From positions 1 to 64,000 of the forward strand of contig JACOSB010000114.1 of NCBI GenBank assembly GCA_016179105.1: 64,000 bases of DNA, read 5' to 3'. The DNA comes from Candidatus Acetothermia bacterium. GTDB lineage: Bacteria; Bipolaricaulota; Bipolaricaulia; RBG-16-55-9; DRXL01. The notes beneath the pieces were generated by a model. That model saw only the letters and a list, made by a program, of their open reading frames with translations. It had not been told where the DNA came from and searched no databases. Positions 33,927 through 42,366 of this stretch are shown here, one piece after another. Position 1 is the stretch's first letter. Each line of letters starts with the position of its first letter. Position numbers and translations under genes: made by a program.

Positions 33927-36900
33927 ATGCACCACGTGAGCCAATCGCTGGTCTTTAAGATTTTCGTTCTCATAGGATTGCTAGGGCTAATCGGCCCTGG
34001 GATTACTTTTGTGGGGCTCTTGGGACAGACCATCGTTCCCAGCAGGCCCGAGCTACACCCGGTTTCTTTGGCATTGATCCCTCCTTCCCCGGTCCCGTTC
34101 GGGCAGCGCGTCCAGGTGAAAACAATGATTGAAAACCGCGGCCCACGCGGCGTTAGCGGTGCCGGTCCTTTCTCAGTCGGCTTCTATTATCGGCTGGTGG
34201 GAGATCCGCAATGGACACTTTTCACGCAAGAACGCTTTGATCTTGGGCTCAAAGCTAACGAGATGGCCGAACGCACGGTGGAGTTCCAGACGTCTTTGCT
34301 CAAGGATCGCCTGGCCGAAAAATCCGAGGTATTGATCGAGGTCCGCGTACTCGTCGATTTTAAGAGCGAGGTCGAAGAGCAAGATGAACGCAACAATCAA
34401 TTGATCGCTGGGCTCAGCGTACGCACGTCTATATTCGGACTCCCTGACTTGAGCCCGGTCAATATTCGCTTTGAGTGTGCCTCGCTGCCGCCGGGCGGTC
34501 AGCCCGCCCCGACCCCATCGATCTCTCCGTGCCCGGTCGTCGGCTTAGTGCGCAACATCGATTTTATTCTCATCACGACGAACATCGCCAACTTGGGCGA
34601 TACAGTCTATGAAGGCAGCTTCACCACGCACATCACGGCCTGCCGCGTCGTGGACCCACGGACTGGCGCCTGTGCACCCATCCAGCAACGAAACCCGAAT
34701 GAGACGTTCGAAGAGGACGCCAAGGGCTCTGAGACCGTCGAGACCATTGAAAGACAAATCCCCGGTGAAAGATACATCCCCGCATGCAGTCAGTCGGCTA
34801 AATGCGTGGCGCGCCAAGTGAGCTTCCCAGTAGCGCTGAAAGATGGTAAGACGCGACCGGCGGGCACGTATCGCATCGAAGTTCAGGTGTCTCCCAAGGG
34901 CGTCAAAGAAATGGATATGGCCAATAATACGCTGGTTGCGTTCTACACGCTCGCTGGACCGGAGTTGCGCCCCACCAGTCTGGAATTCCGTCCCTCCGTG
35001 CTCAGGGAGCATGGGTCTATTGATGTCTTCGTGACAGTGATCAACGAGGGCTCGAGCAACGTCGAGACCCCATTCGACGTACAGTTCACAGCAAACGGAA
35101 AAACCTTTGCTGATGTAGTCCAGACCCGTCTCAACGTCGGAGAGCCGATGATATTGAATGCGAAGCTCGAGGCAGATAAGGCTGCTTTGAAGCGTGACCA
35201 GATTATCACAATCCAAGTCATGGTCGATCCCAACAACACAGTGAGTGAGCTCGACGAAACGAATAACATAATTGAGTCTAAGCTCACCGTGCTCGAAGCA
35301 AAGCCGCAGTTGGCCGAGTTGCACCCGAAAGCATTGCTCTTGAACCCTCTCTCTCCGGTGGAAAAAGAGCGGTTGGGCAGCACATTCCCTCAGTTTGGTC
35401 AACGCCAGATCGTCCGTCTGACGGCCCAAATTCTGAACACGGGCTCCGTCAGAGCTGAAAATGTCCACGTCTGCTTCGCTTACCGAGCGACTACGAAAGC
35501 CGTTTGGCAGCGCCTTGAGTCGCCCAATTGTGCTATCAACAATCCCGATCCGCCGCTCAATTTGGATGCGAATATGCCCGCCGACAGCAAGGGCGTCGAT
35601 TCGTATGCTGATTTGAATGTCGATGCCCTCAATCCGGGTTCTTATGAAATTCGAGCCGTGGTCGACCCACCCTCCGACGATGTTCTCGATCAAGAGTGCA
35701 AACCTGCAGACATCCGATTCCGCGGGCAAATCGCGGAATTGGATGAGTGCAACAACCAGATTGTAACACACATGCTCTTGCTCGCTCCGATCAAGCCGGA
35801 CCTGCGCGTTAGCTCGAAGGTCACTCCTCTTGAGGGAGTGAATTTTGGAAGTCCGTTCACTCTGAAGGCGATCGTCACGAACGAGGGTGATGACCTGGTC
35901 AATATACCGTTCAAAGTGCAATTCACTGCGCAACGCTTGGAGGATGCGTTCAACTTTTCGGGCCTGCAACCACCCCCACTGCCGCAAGTGCTCGACACGA
36001 AAACGATTTTCGCGAGCAAAGATCAACCGTTCCTACCCGGCCAGTCCCGCGAAGTGACCATCACCGTCGCGACCGGAGAAACCCCACCGCTGACCCCCGG
36101 CGTTCCTTTTATCGGCAGACCGGGTGGCTATAACTTCGTGATCGTCGTCGACCCCGACAACGTGGTCGATGAGCAAGATGAAACCAATAATACTACTGCG
36201 ACTGCTGGTCCTGCGCCGGTTGGACCGGTCGTCAATCCCAACCAAGTCGGCGGATATGCCATCAATGGACCGGATTTAGCGGTTAATCAGAACGGCATCT
36301 GCGTGCGGCCGGCAGCGACTCCCGCTCCTGCTCCTACAGTGCAACCAGGTTTCTGCAACGGCTTGAAGCTCCAGTATGCTGCAGGCGAGTCGTTCAGCGT
36401 GACGGTCGATGTCCAGAACATTGGCGTCCAGATTGCTCGCTCATACAATGTGCAGATCCGTCTCTGCCGCGGGCAGACACAATGTGACGGCGCAGCCAGG
36501 TTCGTAACCAAGACTGTGGCAATGCCCCCGCTGGAGAATGGCCGCATGGCAACGACACCGGCCCAAGAATTCAGCACCAAAGGTCTCTCACCCGGCAATT
36601 ACCAGATCGTGGTCGACGTCGACCCGCCGACTCCCGATAAACCCTTCGGCAATGTGCTAGAGCAGTTAGAGAAGCTAAATAACACGAGCGCGCTGGCGCT
36701 CCAGATTACTGCGGGAAGCGACTCCGGCGATGTACCCCCAATACCCCCCCCACCGCCGAGTCCGTGCGTGGCACCGGAAACGCCTAACGTCGATCTGAGA
36801 GTGAGTTCGTTGCAGTTCAACCCTGATGTGGAGAGCATCGCGCGTGCAGGGAAAGTGCAAGTGCTCGCCACAGTTCAGAACTGTGGCGGCCAATCGGTGC

Positions 36901-37154
36901 CCAATGCCTTCCAAGTGCAGTTTGGCTACCGTCGTGTTGACAGCTCGCAGATCGTGTACTTTTCCGTCCAGACGGTCCAACCGCTGGGACCTGTTCAGGC
37001 AACCACAATACAAGCCGACTTCGACGCTTTCACACTGGATGTAGCTCCTGGTGACTACGACATTATTGTTACCGTCGATACATTGAACGAAGTGCGTGAG
37101 GACGATAAGAACAACAACCAAGCCGCGAGGCGTATCACGGTGCGCAACCGATAA
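33927..37154 (+). CDS. Secreted protein built of about seven CARDB repeats
   Basis: 1075 residues from ATG 33927, chosen for the SD AAGGAGG; the reading from 33894 adds 11 residues with no SD. N-terminal signal sequence (VFKIFVLIGLLGLIGPGITF). Seven tandem CARDB-type modules can be picked out by their opening P-D/E-L motifs (PELHPVSLALIPPSP, PDLSPVNIRF, PELRPTSLEFRPS, AELHPKALLLNPLSP, PDLRVSSKVTP, PDLAVNQNG, VDLRVSSLQFNPD) and closing V.E.DE.NN patterns. A Pro-rich linker (IPPPPPSPCVAPET) precedes the last. No membrane anchor at the C-terminus, so it is probably released or bound through another component. Confidence 0.8.
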   Translation: MHHVSQSLVFKIFVLIGLLGLIGPGITFVGLLGQTIVPSRPELHPVSLALIPPSPVPFGQRVQVKTMIENRGPRGVSGAGPFSVGFYYRLVGDPQWTLFTQERFDLGLKANEMAERTVEFQTSLLKDRLAEKSEVLIEVRVLVDFKSEVEEQDERNNQLIAGLSVRTSIFGLPDLSPVNIRFECASLPPGGQPAPTPSISPCPVVGLVRNIDFILITTNIANLGDTVYEGSFTTHITACRVVDPRTGACAPIQQRNPNETFEEDAKGSETVETIERQIPGERYIPACSQSAKCVARQVSFPVALKDGKTRPAGTYRIEVQVSPKGVKEMDMANNTLVAFYTLAGPELRPTSLEFRPSVLREHGSIDVFVTVINEGSSNVETPFDVQFTANGKTFADVVQTRLNVGEPMILNAKLEADKAALKRDQIITIQVMVDPNNTVSELDETNNIIESKLTVLEAKPQLAELHPKALLLNPLSPVEKERLGSTFPQFGQRQIVRLTAQILNTGSVRAENVHVCFAYRATTKAVWQRLESPNCAINNPDPPLNLDANMPADSKGVDSYADLNVDALNPGSYEIRAVVDPPSDDVLDQECKPADIRFRGQIAELDECNNQIVTHMLLLAPIKPDLRVSSKVTPLEGVNFGSPFTLKAIVTNEGDDLVNIPFKVQFTAQRLEDAFNFSGLQPPPLPQVLDTKTIFASKDQPFLPGQSREVTITVATGETPPLTPGVPFIGRPGGYNFVIVVDPDNVVDEQDETNNTTATAGPAPVGPVVNPNQVGGYAINGPDLAVNQNGICVRPAATPAPAPTVQPGFCNGLKLQYAAGESFSVTVDVQNIGVQIARSYNVQIRLCRGQTQCDGAARFVTKTVAMPPLENGRMATTPAQEFSTKGLSPGNYQIVVDVDPPTPDKPFGNVLEQLEKLNNTSALALQITAGSDSGDVPPIPPPPPSPCVAPETPNVDLRVSSLQFNPDVESIARAGKVQVLATVQNCGGQSVPNAFQVQFGYRRVDSSQIVYFSVQTVQPLGPVQATTIQADFDAFTLDVAPGDYDIIVTVDTLNEVREDDKNNNQAARRITVRNR

Positions 37155-37362
37155 TCCGAAAGAAGAACAACAGAACGGATTATAACTCAGTCGATAAATT
37201 CAGTAAAGCCATGAGGCGGCGTCTAAAAGAGGCGCTGCCTAGTACAGGGGCCTGGCCTGAGTAAAGAAACGCGCCCCGGTCTGCCGTGGCAACCCCGCCC
37301 GGAGCCGAGATGCTATCATCAACTCAGTCAGTCCCCTGTCTTATTTTTCGTTCGTTCTGTTC

Positions 37363-37391
37363 TTGCATCAAGCAGAGCACTGATTTATGAT
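37363..37391 (+). promoter_or_regulatory. Possible promoter for 37421-39181
   Basis: TTGCAT (37363-37368), 17-base spacer, TATGAT (37386-37391), 30 bases before ATG 37421. The -10 is good and the -35 weak. Confidence 0.35.
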
Positions 37392-37420
37392 GAAGGTCTG
37401 ATAGGAAGAGGTGGTTTTTC

Positions 37421-37993
37421 ATGCGCCGTCGCAGTTTGTTGCTCACTGTACTCGCTGTTCTTTTGCTGAGTCTATGGACCTGGGCTCAATCCACGGGATT
37501 TTTCCAAAATTATCCCGGCGGATATAGCAAATCTGTCTTTCGCATCACTCAAGAAGGCTTGACTAACCCGATCGTGCTCTCGATGGAAGTGCGCTCGATC
37601 GACGGAGATAAATTGAGCGTCAAGACGACCAACGAACTCCTGGGTACCCGGAAAGATTTAGAGACCAAAGTCTTTGACGGCATCGCACGTACACAACTCG
37701 AAGTGAACAGCGACGCGATCAACGCACTGCGCAACCAGACGCTTCTCCCTAACACAACTTATCTCCTTCCCAGCGGTGCTAAGTTCGTGAGCGAGAATAA
37801 AGACACGATCTCCGGCGTTGAAGTGATCCGAGGCGTGCTCACCGACCCGAAGAAACAAAATCGCCGCACCGTCCTTGCACTCAGTTCCGATAAATCCATT
37901 CCGTTTCCCCCGTTGCTACAGGTCGACGAACAGCGCGTGCTGCTCTACGTGACCACGTATAAACTCGAGCTGACCGAATTCACCAAGCAATAG
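37421..37993 (+). CDS. Secreted protein of unknown function
   Basis: 190 residues with SD GGAAGAGG. Signal peptide about 1-23 (RRRSLLLTVLAVLLLSLWTWA, cleavage before QST). The mature part is a mixed beta pattern without Cys; it contains NQTLLPNTTYLLPSGAKFVS and ends TYKLELTEFTKQ. No family recognised. The next gene, an FtsX/MacB-type permease, starts 9 bases after its stop. The pair may form an export or lipoprotein-handling unit in which this protein is the periplasmic partner. That is inference from adjacency only. Confidence 0.65.
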   Translation: MRRRSLLLTVLAVLLLSLWTWAQSTGFFQNYPGGYSKSVFRITQEGLTNPIVLSMEVRSIDGDKLSVKTTNELLGTRKDLETKVFDGIARTQLEVNSDAINALRNQTLLPNTTYLLPSGAKFVSENKDTISGVEVIRGVLTDPKKQNRRTVLALSSDKSIPFPPLLQVDEQRVLLYVTTYKLELTEFTKQ

Positions 37994-38002
37994 CAAAGAT
38001 TG

Positions 38003-39181
38003 ATGTTCTTTGAGTTAAGCCGTCTCGCACTCCGCAATATCTTCCGGCGCAAGTTGCGCAGTGCGCTGACGCTCGTCGGCATTCTCATCGGCATGACAGC
38101 GATCGTCGCCCTGATCTCACTGGGTCAGGGCCTAGAAAGGGCGATCGACCAACAATTCGCGAAGATCGGCTACGATCTGATCTTCGTCATTCCAGGCGTT
38201 GCAGGCGGAGGCCAGGCTGTCCGTTCCCGTGCTATCGATACAAGACCCATTGAACCCCTAGCGGATGTCGCTCGCGTGGGTGCGATGCTTCGGCTGGACC
38301 AGGCTCAACCCGTCGCTACCAACGGAGTTCAGGGATTTTTAACTCTCGTTGGCATCTCTCAAGGATTGATCCCCATCGCTCCGAGTCTGCTCGGCGGGTT
38401 CGAGCTCCAGCAGGGCGCTTTGTTCAGCTCTAGCCAACCAGAGGTTGTTTTGGGTAGTGCGACCGCGACTAATTTCAAAGTCCAAGTCGGTGATAAAGTC
38501 ACCATCAAAGAAAAAACCTTCACAGTCGCCGGAGTTCTCAAACCAACCGGTGAACTACAGAACGACAGCGCAATCTACTTAGATTTGGAAAAACTTTATG
38601 AACTCACGCAAGAGCCCCAGTTGGTCTCCTTGGTCGTGGTCAAGGCGAAACCAGGAGTAGACGTTCAGCACTTGGCACAGCAAGTAGAAAAAGCCCTCGC
38701 AGACAACGGCACTCGCGATATTACCGTGCAGACCTCCCAGCAACTCAGCGAGATCGTCGGCAACATTTTGAGAATTATTCAAGTGACGTTAGCGGGCATC
38801 GCCGCGATTGCGCTCATCGTCGGAGCGATTGGGCTCGCGAACACGATGTTCATGGCTGTCTTGGAGCGCACGCGTGAGATCGGAGTATTAAAATCTCTGG
38901 GAGCCAAGCGCCGCCATATTTTATCGCTTTTTTTGATCGAAGCGAGCCTATTGGGTTTGCTTGGGGGAATCTTGGGAATTCTCTGTGGACTCTCACTCAG
39001 TCAGACAGCTACACTGATCGCTGCGCAAGCATTCTCAACTGTTCACTTCAGAGCTTCAGCAACTCCAGAACTTATACTCAGCGCTCTTGCGCTGTCAATG
39101 CTGCTCGGGGCTCTTGCAGGCCTCTTGCCAGCCCTTCGCGCCTCGCGTTTGAACCCTGTCGAAGCGTTGCGCTACGAATAG
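38003..39181 (+). CDS. MacB/FtsX-family ABC transporter permease
   Basis: 392 residues from ATG 38003 (a TTG lies just before). Classic layout of type VII ABC permeases: membrane helix near residues 20-42 (SALTLVGILIGMTAIVALIS), a large periplasmic MacB_PCD domain (about 43-260), then three helices in a C-terminal FtsX domain (VTLAGIAAIALIVGAIGLAN, LLGLLGGILGILCGLSLS, LSALALSMLLGALAGLLPA) and the coupling motif RTREIGVLKSLGAKRRHI. No ATPase (MacB-NBD/LolD type) is adjacent, so the nucleotide-binding partner must be elsewhere. Such systems use ATP for mechanotransmission across the periplasm, in toxin or lipoprotein export or cell-wall hydrolase control. Confidence 0.88.
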   Translation: MFFELSRLALRNIFRRKLRSALTLVGILIGMTAIVALISLGQGLERAIDQQFAKIGYDLIFVIPGVAGGGQAVRSRAIDTRPIEPLADVARVGAMLRLDQAQPVATNGVQGFLTLVGISQGLIPIAPSLLGGFELQQGALFSSSQPEVVLGSATATNFKVQVGDKVTIKEKTFTVAGVLKPTGELQNDSAIYLDLEKLYELTQEPQLVSLVVVKAKPGVDVQHLAQQVEKALADNGTRDITVQTSQQLSEIVGNILRIIQVTLAGIAAIALIVGAIGLANTMFMAVLERTREIGVLKSLGAKRRHILSLFLIEASLLGLLGGILGILCGLSLSQTATLIAAQAFSTVHFRASATPELILSALALSMLLGALAGLLPALRASRLNPVEALRYE

Positions 39182-39183
39182 TT

Positions 39184-39810
39184 CTATATCCCGAGTAAGA
39201 ACGGGATCAAGAAGATCAGCAGAATCTGGAAGAAGATGATCTGCAAGAAGAGCAGAATGTTCGGGATTCCATTTCCGCTCGGTTGATCTGACTTGCCCGA
39301 GATGGAAAAGGTGGTCGACTGGCTCCCGTAAAAGATCTTAAAGTTTTTGGCGATGTCCAGACTGGCGTTCAGGGACAAAACTCCTGCACTGACGGTCTGG
39401 GGCTGGAGCGGCCCCGGCGCAAAGTCGTTCGTAATCGGCGTAACCGTAGTGATCGAAAATTTCTGCCCATTCTGCTGGAATGAGATCTGGAACGGATCGA
39501 AGGTTGAAACTTGGCTGGGGGCCACGAGCGTCAGCAAGGCTTTTTGGCCGACGAAGGCAGCAACGGCTTGCTTGAGCTCGGGTTTGAGCGAGCTTTGCAT
39601 CATTTTTTCGTTAATCAACGCGAAAGCCAGAATAAACTGCCCGGTATCCCCGTTAATGAAGAGGACCGCGAGCTGGTTGGGGTCGAGGCCTGTTTTTTGG
39701 CTGATCTGCTGTTTGGCCAACTCTTCCAGAGATGACTGAGCGAATGCCGGAGCGCCCGCCGTGAGAACCACGGCCAGCAAGATGAGTGTAGCTAGAAGTT
39801 TCTTGTACAT
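39184..39810 (-). CDS. Secreted protein with C-terminal membrane anchor
   Basis: 208 residues from ATG 39810, with GGAGG 5 bases before it (four extra residues are possible upstream). Signal peptide about 1-24 (KKLLATLILLAVVLTAGAPAFA). Mature region about 25-170 is alpha/beta with no Cys. The C-terminus is a membrane helix (NILLFLQIIFFQILLIFLIPF) ending LLGI, so the protein is probably held at the outer face of the inner membrane. Family not recognised. It lies downstream of a 26-residue membrane peptide on the same strand and may share its promoter (40016-40044). Converges with the permease gene with a 2-base gap. Confidence 0.65.
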   Translation of the reverse strand: MYKKLLATLILLAVVLTAGAPAFAQSSLEELAKQQISQKTGLDPNQLAVLFINGDTGQFILAFALINEKMMQSSLKPELKQAVAAFVGQKALLTLVAPSQVSTFDPFQISFQQNGQKFSITTVTPITNDFAPGPLQPQTVSAGVLSLNASLDIAKNFKIFYGSQSTTFSISGKSDQPSGNGIPNILLFLQIIFFQILLIFLIPFLLGI

Positions 39811-39902
39811 GGAAGCCTCCAAGAGACGAGGGCCTCAAAAGGACTTACTCAGAGAGTTCGTGCACGATTGAGGCCCGATAGAATATCAAGACTCCTCGAT
39901 TT

Positions 39903-39983
39903 TTAGGCGCCCGCCAAGAACGCGATCAGCGCCACCAGGAAAACCAACCAAAAGGCAAAGAACACCACCACTAGACCCCACAT
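39903..39983 (-). CDS. 26-residue membrane peptide
   Basis: Tiny gene from ATG 39983 with SD AGGTGAA (5-base spacing). The sequence starts MWGLVVVFFAFWLVFLVALI and is a single uninterrupted membrane helix ending AGA. It lies about 30 bases after a promoter with a perfect -10, and no other reading explains that promoter. The next gene on this strand (39810) starts about 90 bases further on. Function unknown; such small single-helix proteins often modulate a membrane partner. Supported by SD, promoter and hydrophobic pattern, not by homology. Confidence 0.55.
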   Translation of the reverse strand: MWGLVVVFFAFWLVFLVALIAFLAGA

Positions 39984-40015
39984 AGAGTTCACCTGCCTTT
40001 CTAACCAGCAGGACT

Positions 40016-40044
40016 ATTATAAGGTGGTTTGGCTCAAAAGACAA
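40016..40044 (-). promoter_or_regulatory. Promoter of the 26-residue peptide and 39184-39810
   Basis: Minus strand: TTGTCT (40039-40044), 17-base spacer, TATAAT (40016-40021). The -10 is perfect and the -35 is four of six. Confidence 0.65.
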
Positions 40045-40077
40045 GGGGCAAAAACTCATATTGAAGCGCTGTTTTAA

Positions 40078-41136
40078 CGCCGAACTTTCCTGAAAATCGC
40101 CGGGGTCTTCACAGCAGGCCTGTGGGCCGGCGTAAATCTAGCCCGCGCCGCCAGGCCACTCGTAATCGATTTGCCCTCGATGCAAGACAGCGTGCCGCTG
40201 CTCTTCGGTGCTGACAAGGGAATCTTCTCCAAGGACGACCTGAGTATCATCGCGTTTGACCGAATCGAAGAGAGCGATGCGGCTCTCTTGGCCAAGCAAG
40301 TCGACGGCCGCGTGACCGACATCACAACAGCTCTGTTGCTGGTGGCGGCCGACTTCCCGATCGTCGTCGTCAGTACGGCTTTTGAGTTAGTACCCAATCC
40401 CAGCGGGACTCCCCAGGCCCGCAACATGATCATCCTGTCCAAAGACAATTCGGTCCAAAAGCTCGAGGATATTCCCAAATATCGCGAGAGAACCGGAAAG
40501 CCGCCGCTCCGCGTCTTGGAACGCTCGGACATCATGTATCACACGGATCAGTTGCTGCGCGCGAGCGGCTACAAGGGTAATTTGGATGATCTCTATGAGA
40601 CTATTGGCGGCGGATTCGGAGCGCTTCAGCAACAAGCTGAGCAATTGGGCATCGGCCTTGAGGCGCTAAAAGCTGTGAATTTACCGGGCGTCCATGCTGA
40701 CCTCGCTCGATTTACTCGCACGGCCAACAAAGTGCCCGTCTATACGCTGACCGAGTTCGAGAGCGAGAAAAAACTGATGCCCACGGTGATGATCTTCCGT
40801 AAAGAAATCGTCGATCGACGGCTGGATGACCTGAAGAGATTTTATGCCAAGTTCGCCGACTCCGTCGATGCGGCGAACAAGAGCAGCCGCACCGATCTGA
40901 TCAACACACTCCTAAAGGTCGCGCTCAAACAGTATTTCGAGACTCTGAAACCGAGCGAGCTGGGACTCCCCGCCGGCTGGGAGAATGCGGTACGTATCCC
41001 CGTCTTCCCCAAGCCGCGCGCGCTCAAAGCCGAAGAGCTGAATACCATCCATGATTGGGCCACGGGAAGACGCTACCTCCAGACGAGAGTCAGTTACGAC
41101 CAAGCCGTTTACCCCGGCATTTTCGGAAAAGCCTAA
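40078..41136 (+). CDS. NMT1/SsuA-like ABC transporter substrate-binding protein with defective start
   Basis: Periplasmic binding protein for a small organic substrate (thiamine-precursor, sulfonate or nitrate type). The frame is open from 40078 and reads RRTFLKIAGVFTAG, a clear twin-arginine signal, but a TAA precedes the first Arg and no start codon lies between. A single missing A at 40076-40077 would join a TTG at 40061, giving MKRCFKRRTFLKIAG. The first ATG (40171) is well inside the mature protein, so starting there would lose the signal. The mature part (LPSMQDSVPLLFGADKGIFS, VVSTAFELVPNPSG, FRKEIVDRRLDDLKRFYAKF) fits the family. The next gene starts 15 bases later. Confidence 0.75.
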   Translation, partial: RRTFLKIAGVFTAGLWAGVNLARAARPLVIDLPSMQDSVPLLFGADKGIFSKDDLSIIAFDRIEESDAALLAKQVDGRVTDITTALLLVAADFPIVVVSTAFELVPNPSGTPQARNMIILSKDNSVQKLEDIPKYRERTGKPPLRVLERSDIMYHTDQLLRASGYKGNLDDLYETIGGGFGALQQQAEQLGIGLEALKAVNLPGVHADLARFTRTANKVPVYTLTEFESEKKLMPTVMIFRKEIVDRRLDDLKRFYAKFADSVDAANKSSRTDLINTLLKVALKQYFETLKPSELGLPAGWENAVRIPVFPKPRALKAEELNTIHDWATGRRYLQTRVSYDQAVYPGIFGKA

Positions 41137-41151
41137 GCTCACTTCCCCCTC

Positions 41152-42366
41152 ATGATCGAGATCGAGGGATTGCGCATTGAGTATGGAGAAGAAAGCGAAG
41201 CGAAGTCCCTGGCGATCGCTGATCTAAGTCTAAACATCGCCGACGGAGAAAGCGTGGTGATTCTGGGCCCTTCGGGTTCAGGCAAGACGAGCTTCTTGCT
41301 CACACTCGCCGGATTGCTTCAGCCTGTCGCGGGAAGTTTGAAGATCGACAAAACTCCGATTACCGGGCCACGCAACGACATCTCCTTGATTTTGCAAGAC
41401 CTGGGATTGCTGCCTTGGAAGACTGTCTGGAAGAACGCCTCGCTCGGATTTGAGCTGGGAAATATTTCTAAAGAGAATCGACGGCCAAACAGTACTGCCT
41501 CCGACCCAGCGCTTCATCAAGAGTGGGAGAAACGCAAGCGCTCGGTCTCTATCGCTTATCTCTGGCTCACCTTCACTGGTCTCTTTGCAGCGGGGCATCG
41601 ATTCTATCTCGATCGCCCCTTCTCCGGCGCGATGCGAACGATCGGCTTTTGGGTATGGGCTCTTGCGTTCGGAGCGTATGTGATCGATCTCGATACGTAC
41701 TTGAGTGACGAGCTGAATAAACCCTTCCGCGAAATTTTTTCTCTGATGACCAACGCTGATGGATGGGCCCAATTGATCTGGGGTGGAGAGCAATTTCACT
41801 TCAGTCGTTTACTGCTCTTCACGGTCAGCCTTGTTTTGGGCAGCTATCTGCTCTTGCGCTGGCTGAGAGATTTCTTTGAGCTATCCGAACAAGTACGCCA
41901 AGTGAATACCCTCATTCAGCAGCAAGTACATCGCGTCAAGCCCATTCTGGATGAGCTGGGGCTTCAGGGTTTCTACAATCGTTTTCCATCTCAGCTCTCC
42001 GGCGGCGAACGTCAGCGCGTCGCGATTGCCCGCGCCTTGGCCGGCGAGCCGCGCGTCTTATTGATGGATGAACCGCTTTCAGCGCTCGACGCGTTCAACC
42101 GTGAGCGCATCCAAGATCAGCTGGTGGCCCTGTGGCAAAAGCACAAATTAACGCAAGTCATCGTCACGCACGATGTCGAAGAAGCTGTCTATATGGGCCA
42201 ACGGATAGTAGTGCTAACGGATCGACCCGCGCGCATTCGCGAGATTGTCGAAAACCCGAAGATGGGCACGTCGGGCTGGCGCGCGAGCGACGCATTCTAC
42301 GCCCAAGCCCGACATCTGAGGGAGTTGTTGACCGATGCAAGACCTGTGGAAGCGCATTCCTCTTAA
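41152..42366 (+). CDS. ABC transporter ATPase (SsuB/TauB-like) with an inserted TM2-like membrane segment
   Basis: 404 residues; family members have about 250. Residues 1-110 are a normal ATPase start with Walker A GPSGSGKT (39-46) and Q-loop LQDLGLLPWKT (81-91). Residues about 112-260 are foreign. KRKR is followed by a hydrophobic pair with the loop AAGHRFYLDRPFSGAM (146-161), closely resembling the TM2 domain GxHRFYLGR hallmark. A third helix follows at about 219-238 and then a charged helix. The ATPase resumes with ILDELGLQGFYNRFPSQLSG, signature LSGGERQ (282-288), Walker B VLLMDEP (302-308) and H-loop His340. All catalytic motifs survive in one unbroken frame. Overlaps the permease gene by 32 bases. 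Confidence 0.85.
   Translation: MIEIEGLRIEYGEESEAKSLAIADLSLNIADGESVVILGPSGSGKTSFLLTLAGLLQPVAGSLKIDKTPITGPRNDISLILQDLGLLPWKTVWKNASLGFELGNISKENRRPNSTASDPALHQEWEKRKRSVSIAYLWLTFTGLFAAGHRFYLDRPFSGAMRTIGFWVWALAFGAYVIDLDTYLSDELNKPFREIFSLMTNADGWAQLIWGGEQFHFSRLLLFTVSLVLGSYLLLRWLRDFFELSEQVRQVNTLIQQQVHRVKPILDELGLQGFYNRFPSQLSGGERQRVAIARALAGEPRVLLMDEPLSALDAFNRERIQDQLVALWQKHKLTQVIVTHDVEEAVYMGQRIVVLTDRPARIREIVENPKMGTSGWRASDAFYAQARHLRELLTDARPVEAHSS

Noticed and set aside
34545-36026. 493-residue reading antisense to the CARDB-repeat gene
   Set aside because: Arg/Asp/Val-rich, overlapping a clear multi-repeat protein on the other strand; an artefact of its codon bias.
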